From NCBI GenBank assembly GCA_028751875.1, contig CM054159.1, positions 15,781,750 through 15,845,749 of the forward strand: DNA of 64,000 nucleotides, read 5' to 3'. The notes under the pieces are model-generated. The model did not search any database and was not told where the DNA came from. It saw nothing but the letters and a program-made list of their open reading frames with translations. Shown piece after piece: positions 23,009 to 35,779 of the stretch (its first letter is position 1; every line of letters starts with the position of its first letter). The position numbers and the translations under genes are program-made. The DNA is from Rapana venosa. Its lineage: Eukaryota > Mollusca > Gastropoda > Neogastropoda > Muricidae.

Positions 23009-23200
23009 ACCTAAAACTGATGGAAACTTTAGTGTTTTATATGAAACTGATGGAAACTTCAGTGTTTTATGTGAAACTGATGGAAACTTCAGTGTTTTAT
23101 ATGAAACTGATGGAAACGTCAGTTTTTTATGTGAAACTAAAGGAAACGTCAATGTTTTATGTGAAACTGATGGAAACGTCAGTGTTTTGAATAGGTTTTA
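23009..23200 (+). repeat. 30-bp tandem repeat, six units
   Basis: Unit 'aaactgatggaaacttcagt' plus 'gttttatgtg' (30 bp), from about 23013 to 23190, with a diverged unit at 23135-23165. Since 30 is divisible by 3, several frames stay open on both strands and give a decapeptide repeat (ETDGNFSVLC or MKLMETSVFY). No signal peptide or flanking coding context supports a real protein. Confidence 0.88.
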
Positions 23201-23207
23201 CATGAAA

Positions 23208-23275
23208 CTAAGGGGATGTGAGAGCTCCGTGGTCGGAGCACTCGCTTTCCCCCAGCCACGGTTCAGCAGTTCTTA
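23208..23275 (+). repeat. tRNA-like SINE head fragment
   Basis: 'agctccgtggtcggagcact' matches an A box and D-arm, and 'agccacggttcagcag' is a weak B box. No body is recognised, so this is a truncated copy at most. Confidence 0.35.
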
Positions 23276-23500
23276 CACAAAGTGTTCCCCATCTAATATC
23301 ACTGAGTGTAAACAAACGTTATATTAAAGACAACAATCACACACACACACAAAGGCAGATGGGAAAGTGTGATGGAAGTTAAAGTAGGGAGGGGAAGCAA
23401 GGAGATGAAGAGATGGCATGTGTGCATTAAAAATATGTTTTTAGAAAGTTATCTTAAACATGAGCAAAATTCATTTTAAAAAAAGCACATGAGTGCTTAT
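23276..23500. other. contig end, non-coding
   Basis: Short CA run at 23339-23351 and then AT-rich sequence up to the gap. 'gcacatgagtgctta' at 23486-23499 resembles a SINE family-1 tail in inverse orientation. Confidence 0.45.
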
Positions 23501-24000
23501 NNNNNNNNNNNNNNNNNNNNNNNNNNNNNNNNNNNNNNNNNNNNNNNNNNNNNNNNNNNNNNNNNNNNNNNNNNNNNNNNNNNNNNNNNNNNNNNNNNNN
23601 NNNNNNNNNNNNNNNNNNNNNNNNNNNNNNNNNNNNNNNNNNNNNNNNNNNNNNNNNNNNNNNNNNNNNNNNNNNNNNNNNNNNNNNNNNNNNNNNNNNN
23701 NNNNNNNNNNNNNNNNNNNNNNNNNNNNNNNNNNNNNNNNNNNNNNNNNNNNNNNNNNNNNNNNNNNNNNNNNNNNNNNNNNNNNNNNNNNNNNNNNNNN
23801 NNNNNNNNNNNNNNNNNNNNNNNNNNNNNNNNNNNNNNNNNNNNNNNNNNNNNNNNNNNNNNNNNNNNNNNNNNNNNNNNNNNNNNNNNNNNNNNNNNNN
23901 NNNNNNNNNNNNNNNNNNNNNNNNNNNNNNNNNNNNNNNNNNNNNNNNNNNNNNNNNNNNNNNNNNNNNNNNNNNNNNNNNNNNNNNNNNNNNNNNNNNN
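23501..24000. other. scaffold gap of 500 N
   Basis: Exactly 500 unknown bases, same size as the first gap. It joins two contigs that carry the same locus. Confidence 0.98.
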
Positions 24001-24291
24001 AAAACAAAATTGTAAAAATGGTACAAAATTGACACTAAAAAAATCAATTAAAAAAAAACAATATCATTTCAAAAAACAAGAAATTTTTCACTCAAATCCC
24101 CTCAAATTTGTGAAAAATAAGAAACGAAAAAACAAAAGAATAAACAAAAACCCTTAAAAAAGAAAAAAAAAACCCCCAAAAAAATCCCCCCTTCCCCAAA
24201 CCCCCCCCCAAACAAACAAAACCCCCCAAAAAATTAGGGTAAATACAGCTGCGCGCGCGCGCAAACAACAAACACACACAACACACCAAAA

Positions 24292-24322
<31 letters not shown>

Positions 24323-25190
24323 TAACACACCTACAACACATTTTGCAGTTGCCCGCATGACACCCCACACACACAACCCCCCTCTCTCACATAACCTCCC
24401 CAAACAAAAACCCCCACACACCCCACAAACACACCAAACACACAACACAAACCCCACGCACCACACACACACCCATCCTGGTAAATCCTTCGCAAGCATT
24501 TCCTCACTAAAGATAATGAAAAATGCTAATTTTCAAAAAATTTATAAACCCTACTTTTTTACAGACAAAACCCGGAAAATAAAATTATTTGAGAGGACAG
24601 AAGCCAAAAGATCAAAAAAAATGACCCCGTTAAATAGTTTTCAAAATAACACAAGGGAATGTTTCTTTCCGCTTTCCCTTGCACCTTTTGAAGGGGTCTT
24701 ACTCTACTGACACAACTAAACACCCTATACACACACCATATTATGCATGGCAACCTATATACACATTATTAAATTGTACAAAAGTCCAAGAATAAGAAAT
24801 TTTCCAAAGAACATTGCAAAATTTAAAAACTACCATTCGCATAAAACAAAATACAACCCCAATTCATTTTAAGGGGGGAAAATCAGACAAGTTCATTGTT
24901 AAAAAAAATAAAAGCAAGGGCCCCCCCCCCCCCCCCCACACAACCCAAACCCCCCAAACACATTAAATTCAAGCAAGCTCCCAAAGTCAGTTACAAAAAG
25001 ATGGAAAAGGAGAGGAGGGAGAGAGAGAGAAGGGGGGGGAAGGGGGGAGTTGGGGGAGAGGATGAGAGAGAGAGAGAGAGAGAAAAGAGGATAATTTGGT
25101 TAATGCAAGGGAGGAAATTTTTAAAAAAGATCAATTTTTGGGGGAGAAAAGGGGGAAAAATTTTTTTTAGGGGTTAAATTTTTTTAAAGA
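24001..25190. other. low-quality A/C-rich contig start
   Basis: A runs, C runs and broken CA repeats (24260-24480). A purine tract lies at 25005-25085. No feature beyond low complexity is supported. Confidence 0.55.
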
Positions 25191-25490
25191 TCAGGGGGAT
25201 TCCCGGGGGGGGTTTTAAATGTAGATTTAAAAATTTTTTTGGGGGTTGGGAAATGGTTTTGTTTTTGGGGAATTTTTGGGGGGGTTTTTTTTTTAAAAAG
25301 GGAAAAGTTCCCTTTTTTTCCTATGCCTTTTTTTTTTTTTTTAGGGGAAAATTTTTTTTCCCTTTTTCGGGATTTTTGAAAACCCTTTAAAAACCTTTCG
25401 ATTAATTTTTTTTGCCCTTTTTCCCCTTTTTTTAAAAAAATGGGGAAAAAACTTTAAAAAAGGGAAATTTTTGGGGGGGGGGGGGGGGGG

Positions 25491-25548
<58 letters not shown>

Positions 25549-26480
25549 CCATTTAAAAAAATCTCTTTTCAAGCTTTGCAAATTTTCCTTGCTTTATTTG
25601 GTTTCGTCCCCAAAATTCCCCTTTTTTTTTGGGGGGCTTTTTTTGGGTTTTTCCTTCCCCTTTATCCCCTTTTGGGTTTTTTTTAATTAAAAAAATTTTC
25701 CTTTTGGGTAAGCGAAATTTGGGTTTTTTTTAAAAACGTTTTTTGGGTCCCTTGGGGAATTTTTAAAGCTTTTTTTTTTAAAAAAACCCCCCCCTTTTTT
25801 TTCTTTGGAAAACCCTTGTTACCCCCTTTTTTTCCCCCTTTTTTTTCCCCCCATTTTTAATTTTTTCGGGGAATTTTTTTCTTGTTTCCTTTTTTCCCCA
25901 AAAAAAATTTTGGGGAAAACTCCCCGCTTTGGGGAAACCCCTTCTTTTCGGGGGAAAATTTTTTTTTTTCCCCCCCTTTCCCCCAAAATTTTTGCCCCCC
26001 CCCCCCCAAAAAAACCCATTTTTAAAAAAACCAAAATTTTTTTCCCCCCTTCCCCCCCCCCCCCCTGAAAACCACAAATCCCCACCCCCCTTTTAAAAAC
26101 CCCCCCAAAAATTAAAAAAACCCCCCAAAAATTTGCCCCCTAAAAATTTTTTCCAAAAAAAAACCCCAAAACCCCCCCCCCCCCCCCTTTTTTTCCCCAA
26201 AAAAAGGGGGGCCCCCCCCCCAAAAATAAAAAATTTTTTTTAAAAAAAAAAAAAAGGGGGGGTTTTTAAAAAGGGGGTGGGGAAAAAAAAAATTTTTTGG
26301 AAAACAAATTTTTTTTTTTTAAATTTTTTTTTTTGACTTTTTTTTAAAAATTTTTTAATTTTTTTTTTCTTAAAAAAAAGGGGGACCCCCCCCCCCTTTT
26401 AAAAACCCTTTTAAAAAATTTTAGGGAGGGGCCCCAAATTTTTTGGTTTTTTGGAATTTGTTTTTTGGGGGAAACTTGTT
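25191..26480. other. homopolymer-dominated block, probably erroneous sequence
   Basis: Almost entirely runs of T, A, G and C of 4 to more than 50 bases, including a T run of about 57 at 25492-25548 directly after a G run of about 19. Real DNA of this composition over 1.3 kb is improbable. I take it as uncorrected long-read signal. All open frames here (Phe/Gly/Pro/Lys strings) are meaningless. Confidence 0.8.
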
Positions 26481-29400
26481 TTTTTTGGGGGAAAAAAAGC
26501 CTTTCATTATTTTAACTCTGTGCCTTTTTTAAACTTAGTCTTTGGTGTAAAAAATTTTTAAACGGGTATAACCACTTTTTAAAGGTAGTCTTCTTAGAAA
26601 AACCAGTTTAAGAGACTTTTTAAACAGATTAATAGGGTTTATGTGTTTGCAAGCGAATCCCCGGGGTTTTTGAAGATAATCTATTGGGGTTGATATAAGC
26701 TTGAAAAATTTTTCTTGAATGAAATCAAAAAATGTTTGTTTTAGTCAGTTGGTTACTCTTTGAGAATGATTTTCACAGATGGGATTGTGTTTGGGACCCG
26801 CTGAGATTTTCATAATTGTTACTCTGAAATTTGTGGTGAGGGCGTTTCTATTGTTTCCTTTTCTATGGATTGGAGAAAATTTTTTTCTTTTTTGTAATTT
26901 ATGGATTTTTTTTTTTTGCTTTCCCATAAATTTTTTTTTTAAGTTTGTACTTTTTAGTTTTAAAAAGGGGGGCGGGGTTTTTTTTTTTTTTTAGTGTGTT
27001 TTTTTGTTTGTTTTTTGCATACGACAGTCTTTATTTAGGCATGATGTTGGAATATGCTTATGCAAGAATACAGTTATGAGTGCACCCAGGGTATTATCCC
27101 AAAGTTTCCCCCAAATTATGTGAATTTTTTTCTTTTAATTTTTCATCTTCAATATTTGCCCCTCAATGTGTATTGTGGCCAAAGGCCGATGTACTTTAAA
27201 ACAATTTCAGAGTTCGATTCAGAGTTCTGTCTCTCATCTCCGTCTGTCTGTCTGTCTTCGTTCTGTTTGCCCTTCGCTCTCTCTCCTCTTTTCTTGCCAC
27301 CCCCCCCCCCCCCCCCCTTCTCCTTTTTTTCTCTGTTTCTGTCTGCCTTTCTCTGTTGCCTGTTGCCTCCCTCCCCTGTCCCCTTTCTGTCTTTCTGTTT
27401 CTTGTCTCTCTCTCTGTCTGTCTGTCTGTCTCTCTCTCCTTCCCTCTTTTTCTCTCTCTCTCTCTCCCCTTCTCTTCTCCCCTTTCTCTTCTCTTCAAAC
27501 GATATTTAAAAAAAAAACTTTTGTGAAAAAAAAACCTATTCCTATCATCAAAAAACCCGGTGAAAAAAAAAAGTATTCAATCTTATCTGAAACCCCTTGG
27601 GAATAAAGATTCTTCTTTTTCTCTTTCTCTTCTCTTCTCTCTCTTCTCTCTCTTCTCTCTCTCTCTCTTTTTTTTCTTTCTTTCTTTTTCTGTTCTCTCT
27701 CTCTCTATTCTCCCTCTTCTGTGTGTGTGTGTGTGTGTGGTGTGTGTGGGGTTTTGCGTGTGCGTGGTGCGTGTAGCTTCTGTGTGTGTGGTGTGTGTGT
27801 GTTTAAAAAAATCACCCCTAATCTGTAAAAAAAAAATTTCATACTTTTGAAAAGAAAAAAAGCGCATAAATTTAAAACAGGGAATGCGATAAAAACACAC
27901 ACCCCCAAAAAGCACACAACAAGCACCCCAACACACAAACACACACTAACACAAACAACACACACAACACCACACACACACCACACACAAAAACACAACC
28001 ACACAAACACACCCACGACAAATTATTTAACAGACACCAAAGTCTAAATGCTCTTTGATCTATCCAATTTGATTTTTCCCGAAAGAAACGGATTTTCTAA
28101 AAGTTTTACAATTTGCGGCCACCCATAGTACTGTTTTCCATTTGGTTTAGGTGTATTGGGGGATTAAATCAAAAACCCACAAAAACCACAACACACCACC
28201 ACACACAACCACACACCCACACCCCACAAAACAAACACCAAACCTTACACCACAAATACACATCACAATTACACACATACACACCGCCGCATACACACAC
28301 ACATAAAACACACACGCGCCCCCAAGAGAGAAATGGAGAAGAGGAGAAGTTTTGTTTTGTGGTGTGAAGGGGAACAACAGACGACAGGATTTGAGGATTT
28401 TTTTTTTTATACGATAAAAGGGGAAAAAGCACCTGTTAAATTTGAATCAAGCCCCCATATGAAAACGGAAAAGCCTCTGTAGTTTTTTACATCCAGTCCT
28501 TGCATCCAGTTTTTTTACTTTTGTCACCCTTTTCCCACCGGCCCAATTTTCCCAAAAAAGGGAAAAGAGAGGAGAGAGAGAGAAAAGAGGAAAAAAATTA
28601 GAAGAGGAGAGGGGAGAAGAAAAGGAGAGGAGTAGGAGAGGGGAAGAGGAAGAGAAAAAAGGGGGAGAGGAGGGAGAAGAGAGAGAGAGAAAGAAAAAAA
28701 AAGTCATGGAAACGCACACAACAATTCCCCGAAAAAGAATGTTTTTCTTTTTTTTTTCTTTTTTTTTTCTTTTCCATGCTGCCCCCCCCCCCCCTTTTTT
28801 TTTTTTTTTCTTCTTTTTTTTTTTTTATTTGTGGACCAGGGGGGAAAGGGGGGGTAGGGTTCAAACTTGCATCGTGAATCCGAACTTTTTTAACCTTTCG
28901 TTTTTAAAAAAAAAAAAGTGTTCCCTCTGTCAACTACGCCGAAAAGCCAAGTCCGTTTGAATTTTGGTATTAAAACAAAGACTGCAAAAAAGGACGCCGC
29001 TGCTGAAACAGTGGCCCTAAAGGAAAGGGCCCCCTGGGACTTCAACACTTTGCTAAAGACCACAGAAGAAGCAGGAGAGACGCGGGTTTTCCACAATTTT
29101 TTCCCCCCCAGTGGTGACCTGGTTTCAGCCTTTCCTCGCAACACAGCCCACAGCCACATAGGGCAAGAATAAAATATGCCCTCCAAAAACACTGAAGGGT
29201 GACTTGATTCCTAGAGATTCCTGACAGTTTTACGTTCACCGAGAGTCTTTTTTGTCAAAGTTGGGCTTTGGGTGGTTAAAATTGTTGTTTGTGCGATTGT
29301 TGGTTTGTTTTGTTGTTTTTTCTGTTGTCTCAGTTGTTTAAAGTTATTTGAAGTCACCAAAATTCTTTTTTTTTTTTTTGGAGTAAGTTTTGGGTTGTTT

Positions 29401-29700
29401 GTTGTGTTTCGTTGTTTAAAGTTTAAAAATTTTAAGTCACCAAGATTAAATTTTTTTTAAAGTAGAGTAAATGTCTTGTTGGTTAGTTTTGTTTTGTCTC
29501 GTCATTGTGTACAGCTTGAATTTTGAAGTCCCCCAAGATTTTTTTTTTAAAGAAAAAATGTTTTGGGGTTGGTTGGTTAGTCTTTGTTGTCACTGTTTTT
29601 GTTAACTTTATTTTCAAAACCAAAGAGCATGCATTGTCTCATTTCGGAATAAAGTTTGTATGTGGGTATCCACCGTTAGGCGCAATATTCAGAGAAGGAG
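26481..29700. other. low-quality sequence with pyrimidine and CA/GT tracts
   Basis: CT/CTGT tracts at 27230-27495 and 27605-27715, GT at 27719-27805, broken CA repeats at 27895-28015 and 28165-28320, GA tract at 28560-28700. A SINE family-1 tail fragment is recognisable at about 28470-28550 ('tacatccagtcctt', 'cccaccggc'). 28918-29260 has a more even composition but no recognised frame. Confidence 0.55.
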
Positions 29701-29865
29701 GGAGTGGGAAGCAGAGCTTAGTGGTCAGAGCACAAATCTGAATTTTTTTTTTAAAGGGAAATTTTTCACAGCATAGGTTGGGGCCCTTGGCCAAGCCACT
29801 TAAAGGATTTTTTACCTTTAACCAAAAACTGTTTTTGTTCGTTTCCTCCCCCACAGCCCGAGTGT
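29700..29865 (+). repeat. tRNA-derived SINE head (family 3-like)
   Basis: 'agagcttagtggtcagagc' at about 29713-29731 fits an A box, and 'cataggttggggcccttgg' at about 29773-29791 a damaged B box. Related to the 720-900 element. Confidence 0.45.
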
Positions 29866-29889
29866 TCCCCGGTATTTGTTTAGTTGCAC

Positions 29890-30205
29890 CCTTTTTGCCC
29901 CTTAAGGCAGCCGCATTCTGATTTCGGGGCTGTGTTAAGCGCGAGGGGGTATGTGCATGCCGTCTTTTTAGTTATTTTTTAAAATTTCTTTCAAACGCGG
30001 CCCGAATACCTACTCTTTGTAAGGCCCCCAAGGGTTTTAATAAATCCGTCCGGGTTTTCAGGGGGAAGTTTGGGGGGGTGGGGATGAAGTAATAATAACT
30101 CAGGGGAAAAAAAACAACTTGAACGAGTGCCTGTGGTGGCTCGAACCCTTACTTCGTGACGCAACGCTCTAACCCCTAGGTTTCCCCCCCCCCCCCCCCC
30201 CCCCA
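29890..30205 (-). repeat. tRNA-derived SINE (family 1), noisy
   Basis: Head at 30185-30140 with the B box as 'ggctcgaaccctt' at about 30137. The minus strand reads 'aacctaggggttagagcg' for the A-box side. The body is heavily damaged. Confidence 0.6.
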
Positions 30206-30399
30206 AATTTGGATTTTGCATTTCCAGAAACCCAAAAAAAAGTTTAAACGCCGTTTCAGGGATAATTTCTAATTTGATTCAAAGGTGTTATTATAAAACA
30301 ATTAGGGGCAAGTACCTCATTTCGCACTTTCTACAATTTCCCCGTAACAAATTTCGTATTATGCAGAGTTTTTCTGAAATTGAATAAAAATTTTAGTGG

Positions 30400-31190
30400 G
30401 GGGGGGGGGGGGGGGGAAAACAAGCTGTGGTTAGAGTGACTGACTTGAATCTTTAGGGATTTCATAACCCGGTTTGGGCCTTGGTTTCACCGCCCACGGA
30501 ATTTTTTTTCTGGGGCTAAATTTTTCCTAACTCGTCTCGGAAAAATATGCAGTCTTTTTTTTTTTTTTTTTCGGGAAGAGTCCGAATTTACCACGTGATA
30601 TTTGCATATGCGACTTTTTTTTCGTCCTTAAAGGTAGGCGGCATTTTGATTTCAGGGGGCTGTGTTAAAAAAAACCAAAGTCCATGTGTTTTTTTAGATT
30701 GTCACCATCCCCACCAGCAAATTTTCCATCTTTTGAAAGAAAAACAATTTTAAAAGTGCGCCAGATGTTCTGCGTGCGTTCCCACAGGAACAAGGACCCT
30801 TTTCGGGAGTGGAGTAGGAAGGTAAGGTTGGATGTCCCATAACCTCGGGTCGTAGGGGAGGGGCATCAGGACCCCCTTCTCAAGGGGCCAACAAATTGAG
30901 GGGGCGCCCCTCTTCTCCCCTTTTGCTTTACCTTCCCTGACCCTAAAGAGGCAGGTACCCTTTACCCCTGGGAAAATGGGGGAACTGTATGAGCCCAAAG
31001 GGGCGCCAAACGGTCACCCATCCAAATGGTAACCACGTCGATGCTGCTTAAAATTTGGGTGGGGGAATAGGTATGATGTTGAAATCAAAAGGGGAAAAGT
31101 CCCCCCTCAAAAGGGGCCTCTGTGGGGGGTGAACCCGGGCCGTCAGATAAAAAGGCGCACTTTAACCATTTAAATTATCCGGCCCCTTTT
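30400..31190. repeat. noisy copies of SINE family 3, family 1 and the 5S-like SINE
   Basis: 30400-30560 matches 720-900, 30630-31190 matches the interrupted SINE 961-1535, and 30810-31065 matches the nested 5S-like element ('gatgtcccataacct', 'ctaaagaggcaggtaccc', 'cggtcacccatccaaatgg'). Shared nesting shows that the 5S-like insertion predates the split of the two copies. Confidence 0.7.
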
Positions 31191-32239
31191 TTGTCTGTTT
31201 TATTTTGGGGGAAAAAAGTTACTGTATACATGTTTAAGAAAATTTTTCAGGTCTTTGTCGCGAACTTGCCGATGATCGACCCCTCACCGGATCATGGAGC
31301 CCATCATGGTCTTTTGTAACCCGTCTTTTCCCCCTTCAAACACCTTCTCACCAAGATCATGGGGACGCCATTCATGTCTTTGTCACCCCGACTTCACCCG
31401 GCCCCCATCCACATCTCCCAAGATAAGATGCCAGGCCACGATTTGGAGCGCTTTTACCCCCTTTCCAAGACCCCTGACTCGGTAAAGATGTCGAAAGTTG
31501 GGGCTTGAAGGGGTTTAGAATGGGGAGAAGGGAAAGTGCTTCACCGAATCCCGGAGGGGCGACCTATGCATACTGCTGGGTTCCCATGCCCCCGGGTGTA
31601 AAAAAATCCATGGCCGTTTGTTTTCCCCGGATTGAACAGCAAGTAGGTAGGAGTTTGGGGGTTTGGGCGAGTGGGCTTATGCCTCCACCCCGAAACCTTT
31701 TGGGGGCTAGTGGATGAAATCCGCCCTCCGACATTTACCAACCCCGTCTTTTTTTCTTTTTTTTCTTCTTCTTCAAAACTCCGACACAAATATGATCCCG
31801 TCAAAGGGCGAAAAAAAAATGGTGCACTGCCCCCTAAGCCTAAATCAGGCCCAGCGCATCCACTTCGACGCGTTCCGACCGCATGAGGTTGGGTTCAAAT
31901 ATCCCCGCCTGGGACACTCACCCGAGTGTACAGAGTACCCGTCAACCCCTGTGTGCCCGCCGCAACCTGACCCAGTCCTTCCCTTTTGGCAAAACTCCCG
32001 TCATACCCCCGTGGTCACAAAAGGGGGGGCCCTCAATCGTGGCCCGAACAAGGAGTGGGTGCCTGAAACGGCACAGGTGCCCACCCTCGACACATGTCAT
32101 GGGGGAAGGGAACCTCACGCCCCCAAAAATTGTTTCCACTTTCTTTCCCTTTGGGGCTCTTCCTTCTTGCTGATTTTCAAAGTCTGGCCTTGGTGTCACG
32201 TTGTATGGGGGTCGTTCCAGTTCTGGGCTTGTTCTCCCA

Positions 32240-33475
32240 AAAGTTTCTATCAACGCATCAAGACTAGCATCAAGCAAACAAGACAAACATAACAAAATAA
32301 AAGGGTTTGCAAAACCCCCCAAAAGCACAAGAGTTAACAAACATAAGAGCCAGCCAAAAAACGCTTCAAAGGGTAGCATAAACGCCACCCGCAGTCCAAG
32401 AGTTCGTCGAAACATTTCAAAACGCAAATCGTCATCGGACGTATCAAGGCAACATCGTCCCCCCCAGCAGTAGCAAGCCAACATCCCGTCGGGCGAGCAA
32501 GAAAGCAACATCGTCCCCTGGAAGCAAGGGAACAACGTGTCGGGGCGTAGCAAAAGGAAATCGCGTCGGAGCAGTATAGAAAAATCGCCCTCGGAGCAGT
32601 AGCAAGGCAACTCGTCGTCGGAGGTACAAGAGAACATGGTCGGGCAGTAGCAAGGGGCAAAGTCGGGCCAAAAACCCTTTGGGCTTTAAAACAAGACAAA
32701 AACGTCGCGGCATAGCAAAAGAACTCGTCCGGGCTTTGCAAGAGCAAACGTCGTCTGGAGCATAGCAAGGCAAACCCCCTCTCGGACATACAAAAGGCAA
32801 CATCGTCGTCGGACGTAGCAAGAGCAAACCCGTCCCAGTAAAAGGACATCGGTCGGAGCAGTAGCAAGAGCAAACTCGTCGTCACCGGAAACAGTACCAA
32901 GGAACATCGTCGCAACTCGTCGAGAAAGTAGCAAGGCAACATGGGGAAACCGTGGGAGCAGACAAAGAAAAACTCCAACATGGGGAGCGTAAAGGCAACA
33001 TTAAAAAACTTCGGAGCAGTACAAGAAAACAAGCCAAATCAGAAACAAGGGAACATCCTTTGGGGAAACATCGCGTCGGGGCGAAAAGAACAAAAGCACG
33101 TCCAAAAAAACATCGTTTCCTTCAGCTTATAAAGGGAAAACATCGCGGGGCGATAAAGAAATTTCGTCTTTGGAGCGTAAAAAAAAAATTTGTCCAGCAT
33201 TTTCAAGAAGAATCAGCGGCCATCGTCGTCGGGCAGCATAAGAGCAACACGTCGTGGGGAGCAGTTTTAAGAACATCTCGGAGCAGACCCAGAACTTTTC
33301 CGTGGGAGCATTTTCCAACATCGTCAGCAAATCAAGAAAAAACATCTGGGAGCAATCAAGAAAAAACATCGTGGTTAAAGAAAAAATCGTGGGGAAACAA
33401 GAACATGTGGGAGCATATCAAGAACAACATCGTCGCAGCAGCATCAAGAGCAACATCGTCGCTGGAGCAGTATCC
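32240..33475 (+). repeat. noisy copy of the 21-bp and 29-bp minisatellites
   Basis: Recognisable 'caacatcgtcgtcgga' and 'agcagtagcaagagc' units separated by damaged ones. Becomes clean again from about 33420. Array length is about 1.2 kb against about 1.6 kb in copy A. I cannot tell a true length difference from error. Confidence 0.8.
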
Positions 33476-33589
33476 ACAACTCAGAAATGTAAGTACGCAC
33501 ATTTTTTTGTTCCTCTGTTAGAGCTTCAAGGTTCTCTCTCCAAGGTGAGATTTTTGTGTATGCCACCGCTCCCCCCCCCCTCCAACCTT

Positions 33590-33895
33590 TAAGGTAGCTG
33601 CATTTTGACTTCGGAGGAGATTGTCTAAACACACCAGTGTGTTTGCATTTAATTTTAATATATTCTCTGCTCCTTTCCACACGCAAAAGCCTACTCTTCT
33701 TGTGTAAGATGTTTTAAGTGTGTTCGCACATCGGACCCCGGTTTATAGCTTCATCGGAAGGACTTTCAGGCGAGTGGAGTCTGCACTGATGTTACCTCCA
33801 GGGAAAACATTCCCTTGAACGGGTGCTGTGGTGGTGACTCCAGACGTTTAAATCACAAGCCATAGTTTTAACCACTATGCTATCCCGCCCCCTCA
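33590..33895 (-). repeat. tRNA-derived SINE (family 1)
   Basis: Near-identical to 4435-4741, including the same eroded B box, so it is the same insertion in the second copy. Confidence 0.78.
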
Positions 33896-34084
33896 ACATG
33901 TTCTAAATTTTTAGCTTCCGTTTTTAATGTATTGGTGCTACTGTAAAGCTGTAGATGGATGCTGAACATTTTAGTGTTTTCACAAAGCCATAAGTAGACA
34001 GGATGAATCTAAAGCATTTGCAAGTCTGCATCTTAATTTTGTCACCCAAATATATGAAAAAACAAATCCAAACTTTTATTCTTC

Positions 34085-34393
34085 TTATTTCGAGGATAAT
34101 GGAATAACTCTGTGCTTTTTTTTACATCCTGCTCCTGTGTGTATGCAGTTTGTCAATTTTGTCATCGTTCCACCAGTACACAATGAACTACTCTTCCGAA
34201 AAGTGAACGGGCTTTAACGTGTGAGCAAGATGTTTCTGCGTGCGTTCACACACAGGACACCTTTTAATAGTCTCATCGAAGGAGATAAGTTAATTCATCA
34301 AGTGCTGATGAGATTTAATCTTGAGACCCCTAAATTATGAACTCTTCATGACAAACACACATGCCACTCTAGTCATTTTGCTATCACATCCAC
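34085..34393 (-). repeat. tRNA-derived SINE (family 1), head eroded
   Basis: Near-identical to 4930-5240. Small differences are present ('tcttcttatttcgagg' here, 'ttctttttttttcgagg'-like T run there), showing that even the clean copies differ at homopolymers. Confidence 0.72.
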
Positions 34394-34654
34394 CGGAAAA
34401 AAGTCGTACTTTCAATAATTATTGGGCTTGATTGCAGACATTCCTGTTTTAGTATAAAACTCTGTAAAAATGTGTTGGGAGCATACAGGAATTGCACTGA
34501 AGTCAAGTGAAATAATCATTTCATTTCTATTCTTAGATATTGACATGGAAATTTAACCACTTAGAAAATAAAATATGACGTTCAAAAAAGTTAATAGCAG
34601 TGTGGTGTTGAAATATTAAATTATATTGTATACCCTTTTCAAGTCTTTTTATAA

Positions 34655-35024
34655 AATACTTCTCTGCCTGAAATTCGGATGCTCTCCCCAGGGAGAACGC
34701 GTCGCCACAAGAGCAGCGCCACCCACTAGTTTTCCTTTTCCTGTCTGCATATGTACTTTTCCCTATCAGCATGGTTTTTTTCCTACATTTTGCCAAGGAG
34801 AACTCTTTTTGTTGCCGTGGGTTCTTTTACATGCGCTAAATACGTGGTGCACACAAGACCTTGGTCTATTATCTCATTCCAAAGAATAGTACCCAGACCA
34901 GGACCACTCACGGTCTACCCAATGCGGGTAAAGTTTCGGGCACAAACAGGGATCGAACCACCTCAGTCGGACTTCTGGCTTTCTAGGCAGGTGCATTACC
35001 TCTAGACCACCGATCCACAAATAG
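34655..35024 (-). repeat. tRNA-derived SINE (family 2)
   Basis: Near-identical to 5500-5866. 'cccagggagaacgcgtcgcc' at about 34687-34706 is the conserved 3' domain seen from the other strand. Confidence 0.75.
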
Positions 35025-35264
35025 GAAATACAGCCTCCCCTGGATATCACTGAAAACATTTTGGTCTTTTTACCAAGAGTGCTATTTTCTTCCTGCCTGC
35101 TTTTTTCATTTCCGCGTCATAGTTCTGAATACGTCATAAATGACGTAGTTTTTTTTCTCTTTTTTTTTGCTTTGAGGTTCACAAATGGTGGGATTTTGTA
35201 TATGTGACCATTTTTTCCCCTTTCAACTAACTTTAGGAATGATGTTTAATTTTTTTTTACAAGA

Positions 35265-35440
35265 TTTTATTTCATTTCGAGGATAACAGAATAAGCATTC
35301 ATGTGCTTTGTTACATGCAGTCCCCATGTGTATACAGTTTTGTAAATTTCGTCATTCATTCCCACCGGAACACAATGGCCTACTCACCCGAAAAGCAGAA
35401 CCAGTTTTAACGTGCATGCAAGAAGTTCTGCGTAGCTAAA
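35265..35440 (-). repeat. SINE family 1, 3' part only
   Basis: Tail 'tttcgaggataacagaataa' at 35275-35294, then 'gtccccatgtgtatacag', 'cacaatggcctactc' and 'gcaagaagttctgcg'. The head is missing: the element stops at about 35434 and joins unrelated sequence. Confidence 0.7.
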
Positions 35441-35559
35441 TACGACACCAGCATGCACGCACATTTCTTTTTCTGTTTGAAATTTTATCGTTCCTTCCGT
35501 CACGCAAAGGCCTACTCTATGTGCGGACGTACGGGTTTACTTGTGCGCACATGAGTAAA

Positions 35560-35778
35560 GTGATTTTTGTTGGGGTGGGTTTGTGGCTGGCTGAGATATT
35601 GCTGATTTGTGGATGCTTTTTATCTCATGATGGGTGCGTGCTGATGTTGGACAGTGTGTGTGTTTTAAATATTATGTTTAAATGTTTATTTTTATGTATG
35701 GCGAGTAACCCGCCGGAATTTCTCTGTCTTTGAGATAATAAAGTTTTTGAATTTGAATTTGAATTTGCATTTGAATTC
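35560..35778 (+). repeat. transposable-element 3' end with (TTGAAT)n tail
   Basis: 'gagataataaagtttttgaa' (35731-35750) followed by repeated 'tttgaa' units to 35777. A polyadenylation-like AATAAA-type signal followed by a short tandem tail is typical of non-LTR or SINE 3' ends. The next SINE starts directly after it. Noisy counterpart at 6360-6560. Confidence 0.5.
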
Positions 35779-35779
35779 T

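Noticed and set aside
25471..26085. Phe- or Gly/Pro-rich open frames
   Set aside because: They arise from erroneous homopolymer runs.
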